Below the pieces are notes generated by a model, which saw nothing but the letters and a program-made list of their open reading frames with translations, did no database searches and had not been told where the DNA came from. This document shows, piece by piece, positions 25,649 to 38,740 of a DNA stretch of 64,000 bases (within the stretch, counting starts at the first letter, position 1; each line of letters begins with the position of its first letter). This stretch comes from Mytilus galloprovincialis (Eukaryota > Mollusca > Bivalvia > Mytilida > Mytilidae): contig NC_134839.1 in assembly GCF_965363235.1 (NCBI RefSeq), positions 58,991,560 through 59,055,559 of the forward strand. Reading direction: 5' to 3'. The position numbers and the translations under genes are program-made.

Positions 25649-26967
25649 TCCAGGATTTTTTTTATAAATGAGACAATATTTATATACATAGTGAATCAAC
25701 AAAAGAAGCAGTCAAACTTATCTGTTGCATTCATTAAAAGACCCGTAGGTTATAATATATAATGTCAAGTAGGATGGTAAAAGAAGAATTAGATCCGACG
25801 ATATGGGATAATTCCTCATTTTTTTATATATTTTTTTTATTCAGCAACAAATTACACTTTCTGCTGTTAATAATATATTTCACTAGCCCAGCATTCCAGT
25901 GGAGAGTCCCTGTTTGATAATTCCACATTCTTTACGCATTTGTTATGTTTTGTAACGGAGGGATTCGTTGGTTGATCTGTTACAAGACAAACTTCAATCC
26001 TGATCCATCTCATCCTGTTTTCTACTGTTAGTCAAAACTTTCTGTTTTAATTTCAAAATAGAAACAGTTTTCCTGGTTAATTGTTAAGTTTGAACGTGAA
26101 TCAAATACTAAATATTTGACATTAGATGTAGGCAAAGAATCATTTTGATATCGTGTTCTGCATTTGTTCCATAAAAATAACAATCTATATATTATAATTC
26201 ATTTATTTTGATGATTGCTTTTATGACAATGTGATCAAAAACAACTTTGAGAGAGACTAAGAGTGATTGGTAGTTTTAAAATACAAAAGATTTTATATGT
26301 GGAACGAATAATATCCTTACACAATAAATACAAAAATGAATATCTATAGTTTATTAAATATCTGTTTAAACATATTTTTTTTGGTTTCTATATGCAAAAA
26401 GGGACGAGACACAAGTTAATCAAACTTGTATAGTCTTTTTCCACGGGAATAAATGTAATGAATTTATACAAGTAACATCTGTGATTCCCTTTATTCACTA
26501 ACTATATACGTGTTTGAAGAAACTACTTTATTGGTTATTACACTCGAAAGTTTCGAAAAATAAATCGCCTTCAACTAAAAGTATTTACAAAAATTTGTCT
26601 ATTTGATATTTTGGAATAAAATCATATTCATTTTGATAAGAAACCTGATTTTTTTATTTATTTTCTGGAAGTATATTAACACAAAAAGAAGAAGAACTAC
26701 ACAGAAATTACTTTTTAAAATCCTGTTTCATTTATTTTCTATTGTACATGTACAAATTTTTCTGGATTGAAAAACTTATTTTCGTAGATATTTGATTTCG
26801 TCGTTTATATTGTTAAGTCTGCATTCAAGCGGATGCTTCGTTGAATCTAAACAATTTAGGTTTATCTTTATTTACTTACCCACGAAAGTCGGTACCCAAC
26901 CAATAATAAGGCATACACAGTATAAAAAAAATCCCTTTGTCAGTATAGCAAGGGTCGGATATAAATA

Positions 26968-27396
26968 ATTTATCGGTCGTCTCACTGCCTATATCACTCT
27001 GCTCAGCTCTTGATATTATTCCGTATCAAGGCTTCGTGACGTCAAATACTTTGACCCGGCCTTAATAACTTTGACGCGGACATATCAGCGACGTCATAAT
27101 GTTTGAACTACGTTGATAAGTTTGACCCGAACTTATCAAGTCAACTTCCGTTTGCTGTTGAAACTTAGAAAACACTTTAAAAAGACGCAAATACCGCCCG
27201 ATAAATCGATTATCAGGTTATCTGCGTATTGATATTGTAAAATATCAGCTGCTCGTAAAAAAAGCAGCGCTCACTCGACAAAAAGCTTCACATTGTGACT
27301 CGCAGCTGATATTTTACAATATCAACATGCAGACAACCTGATATTTTACAATATCAACATACAGACAACCTGATAATCGGTTAATATCGATTATTC
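26968..27396. mobile_element. Inverted-repeat element inserted directly after the stop codon of ShKT gene 2
   Basis: The sequence from about 26968 to 27396 has no counterpart at the equivalent place in copy 1 (11180-11217). It holds an inverted repeat: about 27205-27252 faces 27301-27382, with GATATTGTAAAATATCAGCT opposed by AGCTGATATTTTACAATATC. Part of the right arm is duplicated in tandem, with a period of about 37 bp. The end lies two bases from the stop triplet at 27398-27400, in the 3' UTR. Several GACGTC motifs occur in its left half. Confidence 0.65.
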
Positions 27397-27397
27397 T

Positions 27398-30300
27398 TCA
27401 CAAAGATGTCGTCCTATTCCTTGTGGGTTTATATCTAGGAAAAAGATCTAAGAATATAATGAAAAATACTACTGAACAAATGACGATAGATCCTACAGTT
27501 CCCATGACAACTGAGGATTTTCTATTATCTCTTGCTGATGTCTTTGATCTCACGTAGGCTGATAGTGTTTTCTTTTCCATTTTTAGATCTCTTTCTGCCT
27601 CTTGCAGTTTTCCTTTTAGCTTTATTCGAAGGCCTTGTCTTTCTGAATATGTACCTAATGCTGTCCAGTTAAATCCGTGTTGGCAATGTCCTGAAAAAGA
27701 TGTATTGTATGGTATTTTATAGATAATTTGAGTTTGAATTGTTAACATTTAATGCACATAGTTACATCACAATTGCTCTGTCTGTCAATTTTGTTGAATT
27801 GTGTAGCTTTTTACAATCATTTTACATGTTTACAGTGTCCATGGCAACAGCGGAAATTACGATGTCAAAACTGTAATCTTAACTTACCAGTTAACATAAC
27901 TTTAAGTTTCATTAATGTTGGGCCTTTTTGAAAATGTTTGAAAATGTTTGCTGTTTCCTTGGTTACTGAGTTTATTTCTAAAATTCTAACAACAGTTGCA
28001 AAATAGACCTATACCGTGTTATATATTCACGAAGTTTCTTTTGTTTGATCTAATGTTTTTTCTGAAAATACTGCTTGAATCTTTTTTTCCATAGGAACAA
28101 TGTTAAACTTTCCCCTTGCTTTAATGCCCATGGCAGCCATTTTGTAATTTCTAAGTTCTGTTAGTACATAATGGCATCCCAGGCAAATTTTGCATGAAAT
28201 AGAAAGCACATCCTTTCGAAATTTAATTGTTTCATGCAAATGTTTCTCAAACATGGAATTATTTTGTTGAGAAATTACAGAGTAAAAAAAAAAAAAAAAA
28301 AATTGGAACTGTAAATGATAAAAATGATAACATACCATATATACGCTGAACTGGTGTTGCTGTATTTGTAGGTATATTGATTCCTGTAAATGTTGATATA
28401 TCGGTTTGATCGGTGGTTTGCGATTGTGACGTATTCAGTCGTTTGGATAAACTCGATGTTACTAATGAAATGTAAGACGATGATGGCTTTAGGTATTGAC
28501 TGAAATGTTTTGAATTATAATCTGCCGACGATTCAATAATTTGATCAACGGTTGTCGGTAGAATCTGTGTTGTTGATACATATATTGTCGTTGTTTCTGC
28601 TATGTCAACTGCATACGATGTAGATATTACATGTGTTATTGGAAAATCTGATATTGTCTCTGATGTCATCACGTCTTGTTTCAACGTTGTCGCCTCTTTT
28701 AAAATGTTTTGGGATAAAGTTGTTGTTTCTCTGAAGGATGAAGCTTGAATCACTGGATCTGTATACGAATAGTTAACTTTTTTAATGGAATGAAAAAGTG
28801 AAATAAAAATATTCATTCCTTAAGCTGAATTTGTACATGTCAAGAAGCCGAATTTCAGAATATCTGTTTTGAGTTAAAAACGATGCTAATGTTTTTATTC
28901 TTATTGTATGTGTTGTTTAAATTATCTACCTCTATAAATGTAGTGTTTGATTCTGTTTCGAATATAAGTTCCCTTTTTAAAAAGTGGACTAGAGTATGAT
29001 AAAATGGTTAAACAATAAGTTTTATTAAAATGATAATTTATAATATGAACGCTTCATTGTTCAAATAATTTTAAAAATTGGACGGTCAAATTCAAATTTG
29101 ACTCAGTCTAAACATAGTCTATATCCAAAATGCAGACTTCTTGATCAAAGGAATGGAGCCAAAACCAATACAAACGGGCTTGTGAACTGGTTATATTTTA
29201 CTAATATGCATGTAATACTAAATGTATGAAAATTGAAAGTATAATAATAAAATGTTGTATATCTGCTGGCTATTTATAACGATATAAGCTCAAAATAGTA
29301 AAATATTTTATATCCATTTTCCTAAATATTTTCAACTGTGTTCATAATTAATATATGTGCCGCCAACCTGTCCAATTGAAATTTGTGTTAAAAAGTAAAG
29401 AATATGGCATTTAAAAAATCGCTCAGCAACAATAATCGTGTGCGAATGCTGGCGCTACTGCTTATTTAAAAAAATGCTGTTTTAAATTTTGCTAATAGCT
29501 TATCTAACACAGGTGTTAATTGTCATAGTCGTTTATGGGACATTTGTTTGGACACCATACCTTTGTATTCGATTCTGTTTTTCAACTGGCCTGAATCGAT
29601 CATTCCTGATGAGTCTTAGCTAAACGAAACGCGAGAATAATATTGAATTACTAATCTTAAAGAACGTTGCATCTAAGTATTAAAAAAATTACAAATCACA
29701 AACACACACACACATCGATGTTAATAAAGGATTAGAACGTCAACAATTCACTTCTTATGCGTTTATTAACTACACCAGATATCCGGAACAGTTTACATCC
29801 ATTGAAATCTGTGTGCACATTTCATCCTGTTTATATCTGAAATGGGACGTAGGTTTCAAAGTGTTTTAAACAGGAGAATTTCCCTAAAAAGTGAAACATT
29901 TTGATATGTTAATCCCTATAATAAATACATGTTAGATTTTGGTCGTAGCAGGCATGTATCAACTAACAGGTATGTAATATCAGGATAGAATGCAAAATAT
30001 TCAGAGTATAAAATCTCAGGATGGATGAAGAAGGGGATGGTATGTAATTAAGTTTGCCTTTTGAAAGAACTGATTTCATTTACGGTATTGACTTATTGGT
30101 CAGTGTTCATACTTGTGTTCCCATGTTTGTTTGTACATGGTGTTAATATTAGGATTCGAGTGAGGACATTTTATGACATTTTGTGCTAAGGAATGTATTA
30201 CATGGTGCTTAAAATAATCTGCAAGATTCAAATCTGGACCTGTACTTTTCATTCGTGTTTGTGAGAGAGAAATTGGTGCTAATATTATATTCTGTTGGAT

Positions 30301-33158
30301 TCGACTCTGGACTTTTCTTTCCTATAATGATTAGGAGGACGAAACATGGTGCTAATATTGTTCTGCTGAATTCAATATCGAGTATAGACATTTTCTTTAC
30401 TTTTGTGTAAAGGAGTGCCTAACATGGCGCTTATATTTTTCTGCAGGATTCGATAACATAATTTCCTTTATTTTGGTGTTAAAAAGGATGTAACATGGTG
30501 CTAAATGAACTCGAATATAGTAAAAAAGTTGAAAAGGCCAAATAACGTTGAAAAGCAATGAAGAAAACCGAAAAGTGTTGCCAAGTACAGCTAATGTAAT
30601 ATGATCCCGAGATATAAATCCTTTGTATATCGAAAAAGTTTTATAAACAGTTTATCTATAACCATGACCTTTTGAATGATAATGCATGTCAATGTCAACA
30701 CAGAAATGCAGACTTAAGTTATTGTGCAGGATTCAATCATAGATATTGTTGTTTCTTTTGTGCTTGGGAGGGTGTTGTCTTCGTCAAACCTTTTAGATTA
30801 GACTCTGAAATTTTAAGTCAAAATAAAGATTGTTTTCTGCGTATTTTTTTTTAAAATAACAAATAATGTAGTGTTTAAAAATATCATTATACATGATATA
30901 ACAATAAAGGAGATGTGTTATGATATGTCAATGCGACAGCTTATAGTCAATATCGACATAAGCATTACACAAGATTGCATATGTTTAAGGTCAAAATAAG
31001 TTATTAAAATGAGAATGGAAATGGGGAATGTGTCAAAGAGACAACAACCCGACCATAAAATAGACAACAGCAGAAGGTCACCAACAGGTCTTCAATGCAG
31101 CGAGAAATTCCCCAACCGGAGGCGTCCTTCAGCTGGCTCATAAATAAAATATATATATACTAGTTCAGAGATAACTTAAATTGTTGAATTTGATAATATA
31201 GTTTTTCTTTCTGAATTATCTGACTTGACTTGGATACACTGATGTTTGAATTTCAATTGTTCAAATAAATCCTAATAGTTAAGAATAAGACGCTCTCCGA
31301 AGGAAAAACAAGGAAATGGAAAATTCGAGCATCATCTCTATAACAATATTTGCATATGCTACCTTCAAACAACACTGGATTTTTATTTTTGAAATTTAAA
31401 CACTACACCTAATCTCTTAATATCGTAAATAATACCAGTTCTATTTTGCGTATGAACAGTTTTAACGTTCGATATTTTATCTCGATATTTTTTGAACCTG
31501 TAAAATTGGTAGAATTGGTACAGGTCTGACGAACTATATTAGAGGTATCTGAATTTAAGATTTTTCATTGATGAAACAAAACATAGATCAATCAATATTC
31601 AATGGTCTTTTGATAATTATCATGTGTTTTTGCCCCAAAATATGATTTTTTTTTTTATCCAATTTGGTACTGATCAATGGATGTAAACCTGAAAAATAAT
31701 TATTTCATTCAGACAAATAAAGAACAGTTTCAATTTTTATACAGAATGTTTTCACCTGTAAACATAAAATATGCGATATATTTCAGATATATACTTTACA
31801 CCATTGTAGTATGTCGTCCAATTATATAACACAGTAAAACAAAGAGATTTTACATATGACATGTGCTAATTATTGGTTACGGACCCAATTTTGATTCATT
31901 GTTGCAAGTCTTTGCCATTAAATATATTGTATTACCTTGACAAACACCACAGTATTTCTTACACCACATCTTCGCAGTTCTTGGAATACATTGTATTTGT
32001 TTGATGGGATATATTTGAGAACAATCATTTCTGCTGTCCTTGCAGTTTGGTGAAGATACTGAAAAGTAAAAAGCACCTCAGTCAAGAGCTTGGATATGTA
32101 TTTGAAATACGGTTGAGATACCAGTCAGAACAGGTTACTAGAGCTGAATTTGTTCATTTCTTGGGTTTCAGATATCAAGCAAAAACTTACTTGTTAAGAC
32201 TAAACGTGTCTTGTATGTCTTTGCTTTTAGTTGAAAATATAACTTTACCAATGTTCTATGCAACGTCTTTTGAACACGAATGTACTTCGCAATGCCTATT
32301 GAACTTGTTACCATTAAGAAAATTATGCCAAGTGAAACCGACAGTTCATGAGGCCAAATCGAAGAGGATTGAAGTCATCAAAAAGCACATATTGTTTAAG
32401 TCCAAATGACGATATAAAAGCAAGCGCTAATGTCCTATGAAAAAAGTGCAAATGTCCTATGAGAAAGCGCAACCGTTCCATGCCGCTGCATTTAATGAAA
32501 TTGTAATAATAAATCTCGCATTTTTATTCAGACTTCCAAAATCTTATTATCAAATACACCCAATAATTAAATAATTTACAGTAAATGATTTTGATGGTGG
32601 CGAACTGTTTAAACAAATTAATATAAAAGTAAGAAGATGTTGTATAATTTTCAATGATTTTTGTTTCAATTTATAATAGTTTCAAAGCAAAAACAATTAC
32701 GATTTAGAAATATAAAAAAAATTAGTTACATACAAATTATCAGTCTCCGAGGGGATCATCACCCCAGTAGTCGGCACTTGTGTAATTCATAACATACCTT
32801 TTTCTTAAATTTCCTTGTCAAAATTGGTATGATATAACTAAGAAACTACAGTATAATTTCTCTCAGACGAAAATGACATTTGATAGATTTGACTGTGTTT
32901 TTTTTCCTTTTCGGTCATATATACATATAGCTTCTTGAGTGTTCAAGTGGCTTTCAAATCTACGGGTTTGAGAGTTCTGATGAAGTTAAATCCAGATAAA
33001 AAAAATATGGAGATATTTCAACTAACATATCATATACAAGTATAAGAAAATGACAAGTTTTCAAAACTCAAGGTATAACTCTAAGAATTTAACTCACCAC
33101 ATTCTACGTGAAATAGACGACATATTAAATAAATCCAACATGCGGATACAACTCTCAT
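27398..33158 (-). CDS. ShKT-domain single-pass membrane protein, paralogue 2
   Basis: Coding exons on the minus strand: 33098-33158 (ATG at 33158), 31936-32058, 28336-28758 and 27398-27690, all phase 1, giving 299 residues. The signal peptide is residues 1-20. The ShKT-like module has cysteines at 26, 33, 44, 53, 57 and 60. The third exon is a Ser/Thr-rich, probably O-glycosylated stalk of 140 residues, twice that of paralogue 1. The last exon gives a juxtamembrane heptad-like stretch, a membrane span at about 263-283 and a tail ending NRTTSL. Only one juxtamembrane cysteine remains where paralogue 1 has CPCTC. Both genes stop at the same codon position, although here a mobile element follows at once. 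The gene looks intact and is probably a surface receptor or adhesion protein; its ligand is unknown. Confidence 0.82.
30134..30510 (+). repeat. Degenerate tandem repeat in intron of ShKT gene 2
   Basis: Six imperfect units containing (A)ACATGGTGCTAATATT, at about 30134, 30197, 30272, 30344, 30423 and 30493, most followed by a GATTCGA-like block; the period is 63-79 bp. An R3 copy follows directly. Confidence 0.65.
30490..30720 (+). repeat. R3 element, diverged copy
   Basis: Recognised by AAAAGGCCAAATAACG, TTGCCAAGTACAGCTAATGT and TGTCAACACAGAAATGC, in the same order as in the copy at 24357. It lacks the terminal part. Confidence 0.6.
31010..31140 (+). repeat. R5 interspersed repeat
   Basis: Contains GGGGAATGTGTCAAAGAGAC, ACAACCCGACCATA and GGAGGCGTCCTTCAGCTGGC. 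A relative lies inverted at 35310-35420. I recall this family as common in mussels; its class is unknown. Confidence 0.65.
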
Positions 33159-34378
33159 GGTATTTCAATATATTTAGATTAGATAGTGATGGATCAGAAT
33201 ATAACAGCGAGGTCTAATCAACATTTACATAACATACGAATTACATTTTTATCAATTCTGCAGCAATTTAAATTCAACGATGTCAGTCATAAGCTTTTCA
33301 ATGGAAAATCGATGATTTTATGTAAGGTCAGATAATTTCTAGGTAACTACCAACCTATCTAATTAGGGGGTTGGCACGCATAGTCATCGATATTTCTGAA
33401 AGTAAGCTGAACAAAATTATCACACGAAAAAGTAAAATAAATGTAAAAACAAATGTTGCAATGCCATGGTTGCTATACCAATTAAGTCAATATATTTCCT
33501 AACATTTTGTGGAATTCCGCATTGAAAACAAACAGCTACTTTGCTGTCAATTTAATCATAACCAGACATTTTTAATGACATATGTTTATAACGTTCAGAA
33601 ACATAATGCCTTACAAACTAAACAGCAAGGGTATATTTTGTCTCAACATTATCATAACATAAAAAATAGATTCATTTTTAATTGTATTTGTGAAGGTCAA
33701 TTATATACATTTTGCAAGGACAAAAAATAAATGTTTTACCTTCACCTCGATAAATATGAAAGCATCAATGTTTTTGTCAAAACAATTACAACAAAATTTT
33801 GGGATTCAGTGAGCTATATTGGTTGTTATGGCAACCAAAATGTGTCACTTTATTTTTTTTTCTACTTCAGAAACTTGACCGTGTTGAGATAACACATCAA
33901 CAGTTACTTATCTTGAATGCATATGATCTGTATACAATTGCACATTAAATTACCTTGGAATTGAACATAGGTCAAAACTCTTCGATGACCTTGCACTTTA
34001 ACCTGGTGTATATTATTTGTTTTTGTAGAATATTTTATATTTAGAAAGAAACATACGATATGCGATAATATGTTTAGCACGATTGAAGCCACTTATTTGT
34101 TTAAAGATCAATCTTAAGTGGTCAAGGTCATTTCAAAAGTGATTAGCAGCCACTCAACCATGTAAACATATTATGATTAAATTGGCCTGTATATAGACCA
34201 TAGTTTAAACGTCAGGAGTGAATGCCATTACATGTCTTTCGAAACTTTTTATTTACAGTGAAATGATGCAAAGCAACCATTTATTTATATTGGCAAGTGT
34301 CAAGCATATATTTTCGATTTCATTGGCACAAACATCCGAAAAAAATGATATCAAACATGTAATTTTTCTCTAAATTAC

Positions 34379-34995
34379 GGGCATACGATACAGTTACAGG
34401 GGAAGTAATGACGTTGCTAACGTAAAATGTTATTTTAGCGACGTCAAACTGTGACATATCGGGAAAAGATGCATTTTTCGACTGATTTTTATCATTCAAA
34501 CTGATTTAATTTGAAAACGAGTGCATGGACCCCTATTTTTTAAAACGACATTTTGTTTCATTTTGCAAGGAGATTATGTGGACCAAATTTTATAAAACAA
34601 TAAATAGTGCAATTTTTTTAATTTCATGAATGTACAGCAAAAATGACCTTTTTTTCTCATTCCATGACCATTTGATAAATATGAGTTATGTTTGAATTAA
34701 AAATGCATAAATATTGAGGATACTTATAAAAAACAGAAATTACAAATTATTTAACAAAAAACAATTTGTCTTTATCTTTTGAAACAAAAAAGTTATGCCT
34801 TTCTTTCGAAAGAGAAAATACGGCCACAAATCCGAATTTTGAGCAAATATACCAAATTTCGACCGCATTTAACTCAAAAAGTAGCACATGAAGGTATATT
34901 TTTTATTACATATTTGATTTAATCAGGTAAAAAATAGTCTATATGGAAATTTTTATCAAAGTGTAAATACGGGATCAAAACTGTATCGTATGCCC
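34379..34995. mobile_element. 617-bp non-autonomous DNA element with 17-bp terminal inverted repeats
   Basis: The left end GGGCATACGATACAGTT is matched exactly by the inverted right end AACTGTATCGTATGCCC. Flanks are TTAC on the left and TTAA on the right, so a TTAA-like target duplication with one change is possible. The interior is AT-rich and non-coding. The matching stretch of copy 1 (about 21120-21225) is short and lacks it, so it inserted into copy 2 after the segmental duplication. Confidence 0.75.
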
Positions 34996-35309
34996 TTAAG
35001 AGTACTCAGTATGTAATAATTCATTGTGTTATACAGACCTGAATGTATACATGTATAACACAGAAAAAGTATACACTTATTTACTGGTTATGAGGACAAT
35101 ATTAAGTTTTTTTGTCCCCGAGAAATCGATAATCGATAATCGAAATGGAAGTAGTTGTGTGATGAGTGGTAAAATAAACTTGGCATTGTTCGAATAGCCA
35201 TAAACAAAAGTGTTTTATTATATTAAATGTATGGGATAATGTTTGCTTCAAGTAAATAGGTCTTACCCAGTAAATAGTCTTTAAAATCCATTAACCGGTA
35301 AATGGCATT

Positions 35310-35420
35310 TTAAGGACCAGGTGAGGGCCACCGCCGGGTGCTGAATTTTCTCGCTGTGTTGAAGACCCATTAGTGGCCTTCGGCTGTTGTCTGCGCTTTG
35401 GTCAGGTTGTTGTCGCTTTG
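35310..35420 (-). repeat. R5 interspersed repeat, inverted fragment
   Basis: TTCTCGCTGTGTTGAAGACC and GGCCTTCGGCTGTTGTCTGC are reverse-complement R5 blocks. The open frame through here on the minus strand is an accident of the repeat. Confidence 0.6.
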
Positions 35421-36311
35421 TAATATTTCCCTTCCAGCAAACAATTCGCCGACACGTTTTCCGTATGTAGTTACTCCAGCGTGACCTTTCTTGTAAATGA
35501 TTCGATGATCGCAATACGCAAATGCGAAGGCTAAAACAAAACGTAAACATCGCTCCGTCATCAAAATAAACTATTCTTATAGTACATGTTCTACATGTGC
35601 TTACCCGAATATGCATGCTTCTTGGTTGAATGTTCACAAAGATGACAATCGGTAAACTTCTGATTCAAAATACGACCACTTATTAGCTGCCATATTTTTA
35701 CAACAACACTAACCGATTGAAATTATATTGTGACGGTTATACGAAATGAATGCGTTAAAAATGATAAAAATCGTGCACAGAAGACTAAGTTTATGACATA
35801 GTTATGCAATTGTTCAAGAATTAGATAAACATTAATTTTCACCGGTCACTTGTTTCATATGACTTTAATGTACAGACAATTCATGATCATACAGCAAGTC
35901 TTTGTCATTAATATGAAAAAAGGTATATCGTTTGCATACGGTTCTTTTGATTGATAAGCATCACACTTGAATTAGAAAAAAAAAGACATGTTTCCGGATT
36001 CAAAACGCTTTAAAAAAAAATTAGCAACATATTATGCTATATTATCAGCAGTTAAATGATAAAAAAATAGACGCTCCATTATTGAAGTTTTATGTTTATA
36101 ATGTCTATATTGTTGATTGGTCTCTATTAACAAGATTTAAAAGGTGACATGCATTGTCATTGATGAGTAAGATCCCCATAAAGGATGTCAAAACCCGCTG
36201 CTGAAACGAATGAAACTTGCAAGCTATGAATTTAATTCTTAAGTATGTCAAAAGCATCAAGCCGGCAAATAAACTGAAATTCATAAATTATCACACATAT
36301 GTGTTGATGTT

Positions 36312-36540
36312 AAAAAAGAGGGACGAAAAATACCAGTGGGACAGTCAAACTCATAAATCTAGAATAAACTGACAACGCCATGGCTAAAAATGAAAAGTGC
36401 AAACAGACAAACAATAGTACACATGACACGACATAGAAAACTAAAGTATAAACAACACGAACCCCACCAAAAACTAGGGGTGATATCAGGTGCTCCGGAA
36501 GGGTAAGAAGATCCTGCTCCACATGTGACACTCGTAGTGT
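36312..36540 (+). repeat. R1 interspersed repeat copy
   Basis: From GAGGGACGAAAAATACCAGT to CTCCACATGTGACACTC. The distal part of R1 is missing. Confidence 0.75.
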
Positions 36541-38489
36541 TGATGTTAACTGTTACAAAGTATTTGTCAATAGTTCATCATAGTAGTGTCAACCTTATAG
36601 ATTTCATTAACTGAGAAAAATGAACGTTAATACAAAACGATTAATTACTTATCAATCATGCCCAAATTTAACAATAATGAAACAAAGGTGTCATTAAAGC
36701 AATTGAAACTAACTTTTATATTGGAAAAAAAGCCAAACAGAAAAAAAGATAGAAACATATTTTTTTCTATTAGACTGTCATATATATATTTGTTTTGACC
36801 TTGTTTAATTGATATTAACTCAGTGGGAGAGATTAACCGTTTGTTTTGTCACGTAAATGTTATAAGTGTTTTAAAAACATGTGCTTTGTAAAAGTTAATC
36901 GTACAAAATATCATTTTTTAAGAGTGTTTACATATAAATTGACATATGGCTAGTTTTTATCTTTACCAATAAATAAGTAGAATGTTTGCTTTCATAATAC
37001 TGAAATAAATACAGATTTGAGGATTTCAATAAAGTTGCCGATGTTGCTCTGGACTACTGATAATTAGTAAGCACTGTTTCTTTATATATTTATGTATAAT
37101 TACATGAAACTTGTTGAAAATGTATATATTTTAGAGCCATAAATAAAAAAAAAAACATTGAAATTGATCATTGTTTTTTTTATGAGTCCAGTAGGATAAA
37201 AAAAAATGAATAAAACCTATATTATCACAACATCAATATAAATAGTAAATCAACAAAAAATAAATGACCCTTTGGGTATGATATATAAAGTCAAGCCGAC
37301 GCTTTGAATTGGGACAATTCCACATTCTTTACGCATTTGTAATGATATGAAATGTGGGAGTTCGTTGGTGGATCTGGTTCAAGACAAACTTTCATCCTGT
37401 TTTCTACTGTTAGCCAAAACGTGCTTTCTTAAAAAGAGAAACAGCTTTCACGGTTTATTGTTAAGTTTGAACTTGTGTTAATTATGAAATATTTGTCACT
37501 AAATGTAAGCAAAGTATCATTCTTTTTCGTTTTCTGTGGTTGTTCCATAAAAAAAACAACACTATACATTTCATTTAGTTGATTTTGATGATTGCATTTA
37601 CGGAAATAAACCCCAAAACAACGTTGAGAGAAACCGAGAGTGGTTTGTAGTTTTATCAAAGCAACATATTTTAATTGTGGTAGAATAATAACCTTGCACA
37701 ATAGATTTAAAAAAGGAATATCTTTTGTTTAATAAAATGTACAAATAAAGCTGGAAGTTTTACAACAACAATGTTTTTATAACTTGATAATATTTAACTG
37801 ACAAATACACTGAGTTTGAGGAAAAGTAACATTTTATCTGCGGTTCAATATAGGTACTAACTATATACACGTTTCAAGAAACTAGTTCAATTTTTATTTC
37901 TGTGAAGAAGTACAATTACTTACAAGAAAAGTATAGGCAGGGTTTGTCAGTTAAAGATATGTGTTAACGGTCCATTTATAGTGATGTATATGAAGTCCTT
38001 TCTATTTCCAGTACACCGGTCATATATTTTTCTTTTTTGTTGGATTGTACACTGATCAATGCTTTAAATATTTGGCATTCGTTGAATGACCATTAAACAT
38101 TCATTGTTCATCATAGTATGATATTCTTATCGTTAAACATACTTTGTGTAAAGTAATAACATGACAAAAAAGTTTACCAAATGTTGAAATGATGTTCTAT
38201 TAGTTGAGTTAGAAGTGAGCATTTTCTGTAAATTTAGAGTTTTTTTTATGTTAGAGTTACAGTATTAAAAAGTTAGGTATTTTTTTTTTACCCCTGTATT
38301 TGGCTTTACTTTTCATTTAACTTTGTAATATTTCCCATCTCACTTAAATCTAACTAACGATAATGAACAATTTGATTAATGAAATATTACTGACAGTGCA
38401 CTCAATCTATCATTTATGATTCGACAACGATAGTTGTTGGGATCATTATGTTTTCCGGTATCAACGCTCGACCTTCCATCCGGTATCAG

Positions 38490-38740
38490 ATTCATAGATA
38501 TAGGAAGATGTGGTATGATTGCGAATGAGACAACTCTCTATTAAAATAACAATTATTAAAAGTAAACCATTTAAGGTCAAGGTACAGCCTTCAACATGGA
38601 GCCTTGACTCACACCGGACAGCAAGCTATAAAGGGCCCAAAAAATAAGTGCGTAAACCATTCAAACGGGGAAACCAACGGCCTTATCTTTATAAAAACGA
38701 GAAACGAAAAACATGCTGGGTTCAAACATGTAACCGGATA
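38490..38740 (+). repeat. R4 interspersed repeat copy
   Basis: GAAGATGTGGTATGATTGCG, AGCCTTGACTCACACCGGAC and CATTCAAACGGGGAAACCAA are in family order. This is one of the better preserved copies here. Confidence 0.7.

Larger units (their letters stand above)
11020..26600. repeat. Segmental duplication, copy 1 (contains ShKT receptor gene 1)
   Basis: Matching blocks lie in the same order and orientation in copy 2. Examples are 11020-11215 with 26780-26970; the four exons of each gene; the upstream flanks 18660-19395 with 33160-34165; 21000-21310 with 34250-35210; 23780-24060 with 36010-36280; 24660-25110 with 36780-37210; and 25880-26300 with 37310-37740. Copy 1 is longer because of insertions such as the retroelement remnant near 19.4-20.96 kb and an R3 copy at 24.36-24.66 kb, both absent at the matching places in copy 2. 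Confidence 0.8.
26780..37950. repeat. Segmental duplication, copy 2 (contains ShKT receptor gene 2)
   Basis: Direct tandem partner of copy 1, starting about 180 bp after it ends. It carries gene 2 with all four exons, the matching 5' flank and the matching intergenic blocks to about 37.9 kb. Intergenic sequence between the copies is clearly diverged, with many substitutions and indels, so the duplication is not recent. Confidence 0.8.

Noticed and set aside
28027-28338. 103-codon frame downstream of the stalk exon of ShKT gene 2
   Set aside because: It is intron read-through beyond the splice donor at 28335; the paralogue does not keep it.
32047-32409. 120-codon plus-strand open frame overlapping the ShKT exon of gene 2
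   Set aside because: It starts inside the antisense of a real exon, shows no domain, signal peptide or splice context, and lies in the duplicate's intron.
35281-35637. 118-codon minus-strand open frame rich in Arg and Cys
   Set aside because: It reads through an R5 repeat fragment; the apparent composition comes from the repeat.
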